Below, in pieces: positions 1 through 15,500 of a DNA stretch of 60,000 nucleotides. Position numbers and translations under genes: made by a program. Location of the stretch: NCBI GenBank assembly GCA_914767715.1, contig OU612066.1, forward strand, positions 19,754,283 through 19,814,282, given 5' to 3'. The notes under the pieces are model-generated. The model saw only the letters and a program-made list of their open reading frames with translations. It was not told where the DNA came from and searched no databases. Numbering within the stretch: the stretch's first letter is position 1; the number at the start of each line of letters is the position of its first letter. The DNA is from Membranipora membranacea (Eukaryota; Bryozoa; Gymnolaemata; Cheilostomatida; Membraniporidae).

Positions 1-561
1 CATCATTGAAGCCACAATCCATCTGAAAGCTCAAAGTAGACTAATAAATATGTATCAGTGCCCTCATAAACAAGATAAAACATCATTAACCAGAACTGAA
101 CCACAATATCATTTAAATCAAATTAACACTTAGTTACTATTCTTGGTAATTGTATTTGTTTCTGCAATAAAAACGTCACGAATTGTGTGGTTGGTTGATC
201 AGCAAAGATAAAGACGGTCAATCAATCGCCCAAAAAACAAGCCTTATGATTAGCTGAGAGCACACAAAAAGGATACCAATGATTATTTCTGATTGGCTGA
301 CCAAGGTAAGCGCTTATGATGTGCCCCTTTGCATGGGGGGGGGGAGGAAATGCCATGCTACTGTAGCTCTAGTAAAAATTCATTGCACATGACATATGTT
401 TCCAGAAGAGGCCTTTTGCATCATGACATTTCAACTGGCAACCATCAGAACTTCAATAGCAAAAACTAATATTATTTAAAATAATTCCTTCAACAATTTT
501 GAGGGAAATTGCGATGTGGCACCAGCCTGCCAATATAATTAGGAAAAAGCTGCCCAAGTAC
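1..561 (-). other. IARS2 intron sequence, next exon not resolved
   Basis: This is intron after the KMSKS exon. It has a G-run of about ten at 335-345. A CAG acceptor on the minus strand would leave positions 1-22 as the start of another exon. One reading frame of those 22 bases resembles the strand after the KMSKS loop, but it is not the frame predicted from the preceding exon, so I do not call it. Confidence 0.4.
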
Positions 562-3500
562 CTGCTTATTGCCATAAATGATATCAGAAGGAGCGATCAC
601 ATTGCCCAGAGACTTGGACATCTTCTGCCCGGTATCATCTACTGTAAATCCGTGCATCAGAATAGACCTGAGGGGAGAAATAAACTGTGAAGTTATATCT
701 CATAACAGATAGTGTGGTATGTGATAGAATAAATACTACCTGTAATGAAAGGGATAAGTTGCAGTGAAGATTAAGAATAAAATTTCTGTAAAATTATCAA
801 CTGGATTTTTTTCCAGTCAGTCTTGAGTAATATTGCCAATTCTAAATGGTGTCAGATATTCAAATATGCATTTGAGAAAAAACTCCTGTCAATTTCAACT
901 TCAATTTCAACTAACAATTCAATACTGCAAGACAAGAATGAAATGAAATGGCATGAGTCTATGGAATACCTCATGGTTGTCGGTGATAGTGCATTAAGAA
1001 TTATGTGGACCTCGCATTTTAATTCCCATGACAACTCCTGCTCAGGGATGGATACATACTAACTTGTAGGGGGCCCTTCCTGTGAGAGCCACACTAGTGA
1101 GTAGAGATGACTGAAACCATCCCCTTATCTGATCCACTCCTTCTATATAAAAGTCGGCCTGTCTATTATCACCCAGTACATGTGACCAGGTAACACCGCT
1201 ATCAAACCATATATCTAATATGTCACCACCTGCACTTAATGGAATGTCAGGATCTATGTCAGCCTAAAATACAGCAAACAAAAATTTAGCTATTCAATCA
1301 GTGTCCTGGTTGTACAAGTGTTTGGTGTATGATAATCAGCTGTTTCAATGAACGAAACATCTGAATCTTCCAAATTGACAAAGTTGTAAGGGAGGAAGAC
1401 ATATACGATACTCAAATAAGCCACATACAAAAGAGTCAACCAGAAAACTGGAAACTCCGTTTGACGACTCATTGGGAAACCAAGTAAGATTGGCAAATTC
1501 AATATGTGACTGGCAGTCTGGCGTATATTCCATCGGAAAATTGTCTTTAGCGCCTGATATTCTGGTTTGCTTGAATCATTCGGTTAAAAGCTCATAACAA
1601 CAATATGTGAGAGATTCTGCTATCTTAAAACATCTCTCACAACAATAAAACCAAATTTTATAGAATTGGAGATGTACCTTCAACCTGACTTCCTTCGGTA
1701 ACAAAGTATCCACTTCTGCTTTCCACCAGATATCAGCACCATGTATTTTTACCAATTCTCTTATATGTTCAGTGATATGACTGAAAAACAAACATACTCT
1801 CTAAGGTTGAAAACCAGGTAATCCAGATAGACTTGAGTCAGAAATATGAATATTTCACCAGCAGTATATTATTTTGATATTAACGGAGTAAATTCTAACT
1901 TTGTCAAGCAGCTAATGTTATTTTTTGGATGGGCCTCTCAAAACAAAAAAGAGTAGCCGCTTGACAAGACATTTAAATTCCTTGGTGAATTTTATCGGTA
2001 TGTATTGCATCTCCCAGGGAACAAATGCAATACAGGTAAATAAGTCAAAGTCACAAAATTTGATGGGCGTATCAGTTATGGGAAGCATTTCTAGCGCTCT
2101 GGACAATACATTTTAATACCTTTTCAACAGCAGCATTCTTTAGGAAGTACCTAGATCAAGTTTAACCCAAATGCCTGCATTCCGGATGCTCCCTCCCACT
2201 GGGAGCCACTTCGAATGTAGGCAAATGGACAAAACTTGGTCAAAGTAGTACCATACATCTGCTTGTATTAATTGTGATGAAGCCGGTTCATATACCTACC
2301 CATTGACATAAGGTGTACCTTGTTCGTCATAGAAAGCTGGTATAGGCACTCCCCAGGCTCGCTGTCTTGATATACACCAGTATGGCCGCTGCTTTATCGT
2401 TTCACAAAGAGAACTTTTATAAACTGCCGGAAAAACCGTGACATTGTCTAAAGCTTGCTGTAAAAAAACAGGAGCAAAATGTGGCTAATAACCCAGGGGT
2501 AAGTAAGAACTGTCTCACCTGCTGTTGTCAGAAGGTAGATGTGAAAATAGACATTTTTCTTGACTCTCTGCAGACCCAACATCAGAATGGCTTTTCTCCT
2601 ACTGTGTGCCATCATGAATATAATTGTGACATATCTAGGCATTTTAACCAATGAACTCCCTCTCCCCCTGTGGGAGAGGGAGTTCATTGTTTTAACCAAC
2701 CATTGACATAGATCATGATCATTGTTAGCGTGCACGAATTATAGAATTTGAAGTTTAGTGTTGGTTTGGTACACGGAAACATGTAGAAAGTACACCCACA
2801 CCCTGGCCTAGAAGAACCTGTCATCTGCAAAAGTGTTTAAATTTTAAAAGAATTGTTATCCTAATCCACTCTTATTATGGGGCATGACATGTTGACTTGC
2901 GTCCGGAAAATGAAGATTTCTCAGCAAACTATTTTATTTTACACTGCTTACCATAGTAGGTTCGATGAGATTGTGTGTGTTTATAAACCATTGACTGCTA
3001 GCTCTTATTATAACTGGTTGTTTGGTTCTCCAGTCATAAGGATATTTGTGTATATACTCTTCACTGTGTAATAGTGATTCCTCTATATGGTCCAAAACTA
3101 GAATCACAGAAAATGGGATATAGATAAAATCAGGGAACTTGTCCAAAACTCCCTGATAAAACGGATTGATTTGTAAGGCTTTTTATTCAGTAATTGTCTA
3201 CACTTGTAAAAAGAAGAGACAACTACTTATATACACTTCATGCACTGCAGCAGAAAAGATTCAGCCCTACTAGAGCCGAGTCTAGATGCGGTGGTAATTG
3301 TTTCAAATTATATACCACATGTATTATCTCAATGCAACAAGCGAACTTCTCAATTATGCCCTGTTGTGCTCCGGCTCTAAAGTTGGCATATCGTATTCCT
3401 GTTTCACTACTTTATTTGGACCAAGATGTAATATCTTACTTGATTTGTCGGTGTTTGTGGCATATAGCCATCGGATTAAATAAATGATTCTCCAAATGCC

Positions 3501-6500
3501 CTACAGAGTATGGGTGTAACTAGGATAAACTTTACCTGGCCTTAATCCCCATCAATTTATGATTATACTCCTAATCTTAATCTTAACACAAATGTTTCAA
3601 ATGCAGTGCTGGGATGCAAGTGAAAACGTTCATTCAAGCGAAACTTGCAGTCATATGTTATGTGGTTATGTATACACTAATATCTTGTCTTCTCTTAACT
3701 TATCCTGGAAGATTTCATTTACGTAATAAGTTTATTCTTACCGATTCTATTTCCATCTTCAAAAACATGCTTTCCTGAAAAATTCTCTCCAGCCATGTCA
3801 GTATAGCAGCCCATCTCATCCACCATACAGCTCTGAAAACAGAGAAAAAACCAGGATGACATCTCGGAATCTACCAAGTCTTCTTAGGCAAATAAATCAA
3901 TGCAAATTTATTTCCAGCCATTGTTTCCTCCCATTTCTTTCCGCCACATTGATTTCCAGAATGAATAATATGAACCACGGAACTTGAATGAAAATATTGT
4001 AGCTCATAGCTATTTTATTACGTTACTAACATAGCATCAAGAATATGTTCATTGAGAGTCTACAGTCTACTCCACCATACTATTCTTCACATTTGCAACC
4101 TGTTGAGACATACATTCGTCTATATAGCATGTAGCCTGTACTAATTCACTTAGACGAGTACATGAATTGGAGAAAAAATGTAAACCCATAATTTAGAAAT
4201 ATTTGGGCTTAAATGGAACACTGACTTTGTTATCTCATAACCTCGAAGTCTACGAGTTGCCTTTCTTGTTGGAAAGCAGCGCCACCATCGATGCACTGCA
4301 GAGAATATGTCACAAGGCTATCCTGCAAGCAGAATGCTACCATATACCTATCTTTGGTCTTTACTCACTCGGTTGAGGTCATGTTTGAGAGCCACTTTAA
4401 AGTCGTCATGTCCATGTGCTGGTGCAGTGTGCACTAATCCTGTCCCGACGGTGGTGGTCACATGATCCGCTGGGAGTAAGGGGCACTTCCTGTCTTTGTA
4501 TATGGGATGTTTATAAGTCACACCGCCCAACTCAGATCCTGAAACACAAGAATGCGACTGTGTTAAGTAGATACAACCATGGGCGTCGAAGGGGGGGGGG
4601 GGGTTGGGGTTACAACAATCAATCCGTCTAACAATAATGTGTAGAATAAGTTCAATGACAGTGCAACTTCCAACAGAGGACGTTAAAAACAATGCGAGGA
4701 TGATGTTCAACAATTTTCAATCGTTTACACACATTTTAATTGGTAGTAGTATAGTCGGGACACACTCCACGCAGATGTCGGTCATCTATTCTATAAGAAA
4801 TCACACTACTCATGATGAGCTGTGGGATTTAACTGAAAAGTGTCAAAATGTTGCATTCAAGTCGATTCCATAACAAGAGTTTTTCTCTCCTGCTCTAATA
4901 AAATTTATTTTGAGAATACTGAGTTGCTCATTGCTTCAGTGATTTCAAATTATGGGTTGTGTATCACCGCATATCCAGGCTTGAATAATGATAAATTATA
5001 TAGTCCACGGTGTGTTAGCAGGTGATTTTGAACGTAGCAAGTAAAACTTCACCAATGTATATTAGGTATCAGAGCGAATTAATTTATTTCCAAGGCAACC
5101 AAGACAACCAGGTAATCACTAACTAGTGTGCCACATCGACTGCCAACAACGCAATATTTTAAGTTTACACGCCGGGTGTGAAACTTGAGTAATTTACTAG
5201 CCAACATAGATACAGAGAGCAGGAGGTCAGACAAGAGCTAGAAATATTTTAATTTGCACAGGAACTTTAAAGGTAAGTTAGAGCAAACTTATTTAATGTT
5301 ATGGTGTTTGACTTTGTGGTACTGTATGCTCGTTTATCAGTATGAAAGTAGGACCAGGAAAACTTCATTGATTGGTCTCCAAATATTGAGTTGTAAAATT
5401 TAACAATGGTAATAAATCAGGGAGGGGGGGGGGGTCTTTCAACTAGAATGAGCGATGCAAATTATCACTCTCACTTCGCTTGAAATTATCACCCATTTGG
5501 TTTTTCAATTATTAACAAATTGGTGTCCAAATCTTTCACCCATATAGTTCCATTTATGAGTGAGCGTTTTGGGAACGAGACCCCTAGCAGGTCTTGTGCG
5601 CTCTTCGAGTTATTTATTGTTTTAACACAACAAGATCTAATTTGAGCTCTCAAGCTAATGGGAAAACTTCGCTTAAAAGGAGAATTTCCTAGTGAAATAT
5701 ATATCAGTAACATATGCTTAGGCGAGAGTGCACAGAATTGATATCTACTAAAATCCCCAACCTTCCAACAATTGTTTTGTAATTTGAGTGATCTTATCTT
5801 TTTATCTAGTTGACTATCATGACGATGCCAAAAAAGACCTCCAAGAAGAGCCATTCTAACGGGAAGACACGAGAGACCAAGGATACAAAGGGGCCTATGG
5901 TACAGGCCAAGGAGGAGAACAATATAAAGTGGGATGAATATATCAATTCATCTAAGATTGTATCAACAGCTTTCTTCGAGCTGCTGTGTGACGGATTCCT
6001 CTCCCTTGTTACATATATTTACACGATGATCTTGTCATATGTGAACAAAGACCAAGTCAAAAAGTACAAGCGACCAAAGAAGACAGTCATCACAGAGCCT
6101 GAAGATGCCGCTGCCCCACCAAAGAAATCTTCTAGGGAGCGATTTAATGAGGCCTTAGATAGTACAAGCGGCCAATCTTTCTTTGAGCTGTTCTCTTTTG
6201 CTTATCTTATTATTGGAGTGCTAGCCGTGTTGACTTTTGGAGTAACTTGGCTGTTTTTATCCGTTTTTGTTGGAACTGGATGGGGTTTCCAATTAACTGT
6301 AACATTGCTAGCTGGGATTGGATATTTCCTCCACAACACTAAATAAATAACCTTATAGCCTCTACCGATATTTTTTTTCTATCTTTACATTATACGGATG
6401 CAGATTAAATTATGATTATGACAATAAATACAGCTAGCTCTCTGATGATTGTCGCACACTTTGACCAATGAGTTTGAGACCCTGAATCAAGCGTCATACA

Positions 6501-9500
6501 ATTTTTTCACACTTGGAGTTGCGCCCCCTCACGCTATCGGCATTAGCATACCAGTAGATTTGGAACTACTTGAGCTTCAGGCAAATTGGATCTCTCTTGA
6601 CCTAATAATAATTTGCAAGCAACTATCAGCTTATCGACTTTCTCTTGGACAGGAGAGAGCACACTGTACGCCCTACTGTTAAATGGTGATTGTTTACCTA
6701 ACAAGAAGTGGGCGTGCTCAAGCCCTTACCTGAAAAAGATTTTGAGCTGACCAATTTCCTCTGCAGCTTCGATGAGAATGAATCCTCCAGATCCTTGGCA
6801 ATCAAAAAATTTTGTTTAGATTGTGCATCACTTAGAAAAGTGTACCTGAAAAAAGACAAAGAATAGTCAGTGTTTTTGAGGTTGAGGAAACTACAGTAGA
6901 CTCTGAAGATAATCTTTATCTGCTTAGATTATCGATGGATTAGTTCCCAGTAGTTGGCTTTCTGTAGAGGGCCAGCCAAAAAGGACTGTCTGTTAAGCAC
7001 ACTCTACTTCATCAAGGATCAAACTTGTTTCTGTTCAACTACCCAGCGAGTTAACTCTGTGGGCTGGAATTATTGTATTGAGAAGACTATTGAAATCCTT
7101 ATAAATTTGTAAAAAGCTCTCAGTCGGGAAATTTCAGAAACTGAATCAAAAGTTTCACTTCCAATAGTCGCATTTCTACCGCAGAGAAGTACCGGTACTT
7201 GATCTCACAACTTACTCATGCTCAGTGGAGTAACATACAGCCTGGTTTGCCGGCAGAGTCCAGGGTGTCGTAGTCCAGATTACAGCGTATGTTTCATAGT
7301 CTGATGGAATGTTTGTCTGCAGGTGACTTGGTATGGAGTCTAATTTTAGCTTCACATAGACAGCCGTGCTGTATAATAGAAAAACAGTATGGTTATGTTT
7401 TACCTAAATGGCCATAAAAACGTGTCAAGTATATTTATTATCATTAATATTTATTAATGCAATGAATGTCATGAAGTCAAACAAGGCCAGCATTTATTAT
7501 AACTTTGGGCCTGGAAATAATCTCCTAGAACCATATTAATGGCCAAGGATTATAGCTCTAGGGTCTCTGCTCTCTAAGAAACCATTACATGCTGGTCTTC
7601 CTCATCAAATTTGTGACATAGGTGATGTGCAGTGAATCTTGTTCAACTCATTAACCTGGTGAGAGACTTTGTAAGCATTCAGAGATATATTATATTAGCA
7701 TAATCTAATTGATAGGGATCAATTATTCAATTAATTCATGTGACATTGTTCTGACATGTGTGTTTAACAATTAAAAGATAAGATGAGAATTTATTGCAAC
7801 TCTCACAGAAACCAAGGGGTTTCGATAGAATAGTTTTAAATAAATAAAAGGAAAAATTTTACAAATGTAAAAGGATAGGATATGCCAATCAACAATCAAC
7901 AGTCAGCAGATATATCAGACCGTCACAAACCTCTTGTGCAGATCGTTGTACTCTAGCTCCGCCTCCGCTAACGCTGTACGAGATGAGGGAGACCAGTAGA
8001 CTGGCATGTAATCCTGATACACAAAACCCTGTAAATTAAAAAAAACTATTACATTGTTAATAAATATTAATACATGTATATAATAATATACTTAGTCTGA
8101 TCTTGAAATAAATATGAACTCAAATGAAATTAAATACACATTGCAACCTTAAAAGCCAACGGATGAGCATGTCATGGTTTGGGAGTTGATTTATGGAGAT
8201 GAGATATGGATTACAACCAACTCTAAATCTTAGCCTGGGCAGGCTGTCGGGGTGGGTGGGTGGGGAGGGGAGGCAGCCTGGATAAATCTGTCATGACCTC
8301 TTCAAGGTCACGACACAGACCTGTCTATCGTTTTCATAAATTCGGATTTACGATATAGACTATATGGCTAACACAAACATCTTTGTTAGTTTGACCAAGG
8401 AGTAGTGCTTGGTTTGACTTTTTGATTTTTGTTCTTATTCCATGTGATTCCCTGTTCATTTGGCATGCCACACTGTTTGTAAAACTGCTACTTACTTAGG
8501 CTTAGCCAGTAGAGACTGGCTGGAGTGAAGGCAATTTATTTACTAAATCCAGCATCTTGATCAATAGACATCGATACACAGACATTGACATCTTTTTCTA
8601 TATTGAATCAAATTGGACAACTCTCATTTTATTCCGAATTCTCAACTATTGCAATCCATTTTCGAGTTGTCCTCTCTTTTCGAATGGATTTACCCAAGCT
8701 GTCCCCCTCCCCACCCACCCCGACAGCCTGCCCAGGCTATCTAACACTGCTATGACAGGCTTTGACACAGAGAGGAAAACTCCAAATAATGTACCTGATC
8801 AGAATCAAACTGAATTGAATGCTGCTAACACTTTTCAGCATTGATTATTGTGAATGCTCAATAAAGTTATTGTCTAATAATGTCTTATTGATATATTTGA
8901 TATCGTTGTTTGCTTTGTGTTTTTGTGTGGCTTATCGATTGGGCTACACTGAATTTGATAGCAATGTGATAAGTTTGCATAGTTTGTAGCCTTGTTTGTA
9001 TCACAGTCATTTTATGGTAAAGTTGGAAAGACTAGCATCTGAAGCAAGGACTATCTAAATACCTCACTCGATACCACAGAGCTAAGCTAAGGCTACTACT
9101 CTTATTTCAGGGTTAGGGTGTAACATCATCATAAATATCAGTAATGAGTTCCGAGCCCTGCAGTAGGGGAGGGGGAACACAGCAGCAGGAGAGATGTATT
9201 TTCTGTCTACAGCAGCTGGATAGCATGTCAGATCCTAGGGAGCTGCCGTGTACACATGTGTTCTGTCTAGAATGCCTGGAGGCTAATCCTCATACAAGTG
9301 GTATAGAGTGCCGAGCCTGTAGGTAAGTACTATAGAGCTCTTATATAATAACTCTACGGCCAGTACCTGTAGTATGGACTAAACACTAGCTTGTATCTCC
9401 TACTAAGCTTTCAACTTTGTCCTGAGGGCTTACCTGAAGGTTACCAGATGTTACGAGTTAGTAAATCATGTGGCTATTTTTGAAGCAAAACTGAAGTACA

Positions 9501-12500
9501 AGAGGAATTTGAGGGGCAGCCGTTTTTTTCGCCTACTTTTTCTGAATGATGGCCCTGCTCGAAGGTTTACCCCTGTGTCTGTCTTGGCCCAAGTCGAAAA
9601 GCCAGCTCAATATACCTTGCGTATGATCATACCATAAGGCCTTGCAAATTCTTTTGATGTTCAGTATCAATCTTATTGCTGGCAATGATTACAGGACATT
9701 TCACAAAGGAGTGCAGGCAAGCAACTTGCCCAAGGCTGCAGTAAATCATGCATGGTTCACAGCTACAGAAGAAGAAGAATTACTAGACGAGTTGGCAGAG
9801 TCTGACACACACCAGACTGGACCTAGCTGTGATCGATGTGAAGGGGAGACAGCAGTATGTTACTGTCTAGACTGTGGGGATAAAATCTGCCAAACACATT
9901 TGGAGGTAAGAAGTTTCTTTGTACTACGGGCCGACTTGGTCTATCATTCTCCAAAAATTTCTGTGGAAATCCTGGCTGTTCCTAATAAGGCATATACAGC
10001 ACGTATTTTAAATTTAAATCAGGAATCCTGGTAGAACGCCAATGACTTCGAATTCGAAGATTTACATGATTGAAAAGTTTTGTAATCTGCTTGTATTCTG
10101 ATTGATTTGCTCAGAGTTCATATTGGGAATACCCCCCCCCCCCCCCCGCCCTCCGAGGGAAGACTATATGAAGGGGCAAGGTGGGCAAGTATGCGATGTT
10201 TGCAGCTTTCAACCAACGATACTAGGCTGATAGTGTTGTGGTAGGGTGAAAATAACACTGGTGTTTTCTTATTTCACAGCATCACAAGGCCTACTTTGGC
10301 AACAGTCATCAGACAGTCAGTATCAAACTATACCAATCTCGTCCTAACTTTTACATTAAACCTCACTGCAGTGTCCACAGCAAGAGACCCATATCGATGA
10401 TCTGTCAGAGATGCTACAAACAGAACTGCAGCCAGTGTAAATCTGAAAATAACTGTGGCATTATACCTGGTAAGTTTTCACAATCGTGACCAGTCAAGGG
10501 GGAGCAACTCTGAATGCACGCAACTGGCTCGAACTCAAATTGAAGGTTAGCATGTTGGACAACCAGAGATCGATTGCAAGGTACTCAATTTTAGAGTTCT
10601 GAGATCAGGAGAATATTGCTTTATTCTCCTTCCCAAATTTCCCTTTTTAACATCATAACTATAAATATTCTCATAAAATCATTGTTCAATAATAAGTTTT
10701 TTTCCCAGTCATTCAATCATTTGTCTCAGTGTAAACAACTTCACAACTTTCATTGGATCTTATTGACTGTTGTGTTATCTCCAAACAAGAAACTTGGCCG
10801 GAGATTCTTTCATAGGCCTACATCATATCGCCTCGACAACATTCACTTAGTTTATGTTTAACACAGGGACAGCTCACATATTCAAATCCCTAGAAGACAT
10901 TTGGCAGGAGATAGTCGACCAGTTCGAGACTATGCTGAAAACTACAGAGAAGAAGATGTCCAAACTGTGTAAAGAAGAGAAAGTGACATGGGACAATCTG
11001 GATCAGGAGACAGATACACTCCAGAGGCAGATTGATAATATAGACAAGTTGGCAAATGAGAAGGTAGGTTGCTTCGCAAAACATAACTCACGTGATTTGA
11101 TTGATTTTTGCAGATTTGCAGATCAGTGTATTTGTTGGATTTTATTACCTCAGCTCATTAAAGAGAAAGTTTGAGGACCCCCCCCCCCCCGTTTGTAACA
11201 CCTGAAATGTTTGAGGACCCCCCCTCCCCCGTTTGTAACACCTGAAATGTTTGAGGACCCCCCCGTTTGTAACACCTGAGATGTTTGAGGCCCCCCCCCG
11301 TTTGTAACACCTGAGATGTTTGAGGAACCCCCCCGTTTGTAACACCTGAGATGTTTGAGGACCCCCCTGGTTGGTAACACCTGAGATGTTTGAGGACCCA
11401 ATTTAAGCAGATTTTCTGACATCCCATTATCTCATTTTCTCATTGAAATGTAACCATATCACACTCAAAGCGCTATGAGCCCTCAAACAAACGTCTCACA
11501 TATTCATGCATCCATCTCTCTTTCTAGATCACAGAAATAAAGCAGATGGCTGAGGAAGCAAAATCGCAAGTTATCACGTGTATAAAAGCAAGGAAAGATC
11601 AGGTGGAAAACTTTCTGACAAAACTTCATGATGACATGGACAGATTACAGAACACACATCTAGAGATGCGAAGGCTGTTAGCTGATAACCACGTAACGCA
11701 GTTAGTTCTAGTCAGAGATGAAAAGCTTAGTGAACTGACTGCTGTAAATGATCTGAAACAAGAGAGATGTGTATGGCAGAAAAACATCCTTAGATGGGAA
11801 GGTTAGTTTACTTCATCTCCTCTTAGTTAACAGTAAAGAAAAGAGCTTGCTACTGTACGCATGACAACATGCAACAGAAACTTTCTCAATTTTATTTTTG
11901 CAGAATGTAGTTAATGTGGCAAGTGCCTAAATTACCTGGAAGGCTAAGCTTTATGAGCAACTGTATGCAAATTAGGCGAATGCATTTTTTTAAAAATTAT
12001 TTTTTCTAGGCGTGAGGACATCACTGTTTCCTTCACTGAAGATCCGAACATTCCCAAATATTTCCTTGCAGCATCAGATCGATCCAGATCAAAATTGGAT
12101 CGATCAACTAAAACTCATCCCAGATCAAAGGCTCATCATGACGAACAGCTCAACTATAAAATGTTTCCATGCCAATGGTGTACAGGTTTGGAAAGCTAAT
12201 CTTCTGCACGTAACAGCGCTAACGTGTCACAGGAACATGATATATTATATCATTGATACCCCTGGAGACAGAAGTACCCTCTACTGCTGCAGCATTCACC
12301 AAGCTGATACCAATACAAAACAAGCTTTTCAATATGCATCAGAAGTGATTACTGACATTGACTGTAGGTCTACTGGACAGTGGTACACAAGGAAGTTGTT
12401 TGCACATGATGATTACTTGGCAGTTATTTCCGATTGTGATGTTGATGATGAGTCTGAATCTGTATTATTAACCATATACAAGCAAGGAAATTGGGAAAAA

Positions 12501-15500
12501 TGCTATGTGGAAAGATTTTATAACTTGGAAGATGCCTGCTTTGATGCGGATGGCGATATATTGATGCTTACTTCAGAAAATACTGTGTCTAAATGCAGAT
12601 TAGGCAGCAGTGCAAAAAGGCTGGATCAGCTGTGGGAATGCGGCGACCTTCAAGATGTGACAGCTGTGTGCCACTCATCAGGAGTCACATATGTCAGTGG
12701 TGATGAATGCATTTACGTCATCTCTTTGTTTGGTGAGTGATTTATCACACAACCACACCTATGGTTCAACTAACACTCACAAGTTATGGTTTAACTATAA
12801 CAGTGATATGCATTTTAAGTCAAATGTTCATCCTTTTTTGATGGCTTCGATTTTGGCTTTGATGCAACTCTTTATCCTGTCCATTGTACAAATTAATTAA
12901 TTTAATTAAAAATCTGGCTTCAATGTTTTAGGAGAGCTAATGGGCATCATTCCCATATCAGAAGGAGCCATATCAATAGATATTCATGACAATCGGCTGG
13001 CAGTAGAGACTGATGAAACAGTTGATATATACAATATAGATTGATGAGAGAGACAACCCCGACGCCTCGAGTTACTCTGAGGGAAGCACTCACCTTATCA
13101 TACAGCTGCTGAAACAATCCGAGCTCATGCTGAATAAACTCAGGATCTGATGTTATATAAGGATTACTCCAGTCAGCCATCAGTCCCCACTGTGAGAACT
13201 CACTCCTCTGTTTATGTACAGTCTCTCGAGAAAACTCATCCGCTAATATCAACAGAAACACACGAGGTGTTATATTTAGAATCATGATATAAAATTCAAT
13301 ATCAATGCTATATCAATGTTGAGATCATTGATATCTACATATACTGTCTCAAAGAAGATATGCTAGCCATATGGAACTGTATCAGCAATTCTGAAAGAGG
13401 CTTAATACCGGATATATATGAAGATGAACACATGTTATTTATTGTGGAGAGCCTTCAGGGTTGTGGATGGTTCGATCCTAAAAAATGAGCTGGCCAACAG
13501 TTTTTAAAACCAGATTTACAGTTTCAATTTTTCACAAATATTTTAACCAAAGCTTTATAGATTGTATCGCGTTGTGCCTTAACTGCATCAAGATAATAAT
13601 GTCACTGGTTATCATTATGCAAGTGTTTTTTCGCAATTGTGTTACTATATCAATAATATTTACATCATTTCTCATATGGTTAGTAGTTTTCTTCTCTTTG
13701 AATAAAAGCAGATAACTTCTTCATATAATACAGTGGATAATGTCCACCCTGTGACATGTAAGTAAACAGTTTACCCTGTCCAACCTAAATCTACAACTTT
13801 GCCAGTTTGACCGCGTAAATCAATTAAGAGATGAGATCAGTGGTCCTTTCTATGAGAGCAGGAAAGTTTTTCTGTTGCTATACTATACGTTTTCTGTCGC
13901 CATGCTATACTAGTACGGCATGAATTATTATGATGGACCTTTGGAATCTGTGATTAATCAATACAAGACAGACTATGAATACGATGGACAATGTCTGAGT
14001 TATGTTTTATTTTGTTATGGCTATCTCATTGTTTTTGTACTAACGAGTATTGGATTTAATTTCTATTCCAATTAAACCTGAACATTGATGCCATAGTGAT
14101 GCTGTATATGTGTCTGTGCCATCTCACTCCTTTAACCTATTTATTGTGACAACCCTCATATCTCATTAAACTTGCCATTGAAAAGTTTAATGAGAATTTT
14201 TAATTGTGGTTCATGAAAGACAACAGTTGACGCAACTCGGAAAATAAACATCTCTCTGTTCAATTCCCAGCGGAGCAGAAAAGAGACGCGTATCGTAGAA
14301 CTTGACATACATCAAGCTTTATTTTAAATTCAATATTATAAATAGAATTGTGAATTATGAATGTGATTTTCTGCAATATTTAAGACTAAAGCGACACCAG
14401 CATGTCTGAGTTCACCTGTATTGTCATTAGCGTAGCTGCCAGAAAGGATTGTTGACTCTGCCAACAACTGCCGGGGAGTACCTGTTTAGCAGACCAAGGT
14501 ATATGCGGAAGACCATTTGAATTTCAAACATCCTGCCAGGAAGTCTTATTTTGTCACAAACAGGTAATACTTATTATATTTTTAGATTGTTAATGAAGTT
14601 TAGGATTTGGCTTATTCATACGTGGGCCAACACTCCTACAGCATTGATACAAATTTCTTATTGCTACAATTTCTTTGTATATAATTTACTGTCATTGCTC
14701 TGAGGACGTTTGACTGGAAACAGCACACAGTCACTACCCACACAAACTCACAGGACATTGTTAGCACTTCAAGTACGAAATAAAGAACATACGATTGTTT
14801 TGGTTATGTTTTAACAAGAAGTAATTCTTGGGTTTAATTGGTTAAAGCTGACTCCTTGGTTATAAGAGCGAAAAACTTTAAGACTGAGCCATAAATATTT
14901 AAAAATTTAGATGAGCATCCCAGCATATACGCAACATTGAAGAAACAATTTTTAAAATTCCCATCACTAAGATTAACTTTCTTTGAAAAACCCTTGCAAG
15001 AGCCATAATGCTCACTCATTATGGTCTGACGTGGCGGACAGGATAACACAGACATGCTCAAGCCAGAATCCTATATTGGACAACTCTTAACTGAAAATTA
15101 CGTCAATTAAGTATGAAATCAATCCTATTTGAATTTAGCAAGCAAACACAGCTCCGCAAAACAAGTGCTCAACTGTAATCCACTGCTCACCTAAAATGTT
15201 TTGCCAGCCCTAACAACATAAAGTTGGGTAATAGTGACACTGGGAGGTGAATATTTACAATTGACCCAGCAAATTTTCTTGTGTTAGTTATGGTATTGGC
15301 TTACTCTAAATTGCAAATTATCCCTTTAAATCTATTTGCACAGCATATGGCATAAAATACTGTACACACATCATGACAGTGAGCTCTGGTAGAGTGTCAA
15401 CAGAATTTAGAATTAATTTGATGGCAGCGTTTTACAGAATCACCTTAGACGTCGAAATGAAATACAATCCACGATTATTGGGAATGACTTGTGCACTATT

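Noticed and set aside
1-22. Start of a further IARS2 exon at the extreme left edge
   Set aside because: The acceptor looks acceptable, but the reading frame that resembles the family is not the one demanded by exon 562-667, and too little sequence remains.
11145-11427. Three overlapping minus-strand open frames rich in CYKRGG
   Set aside because: They are translations of the C-rich minisatellite in all three frames.
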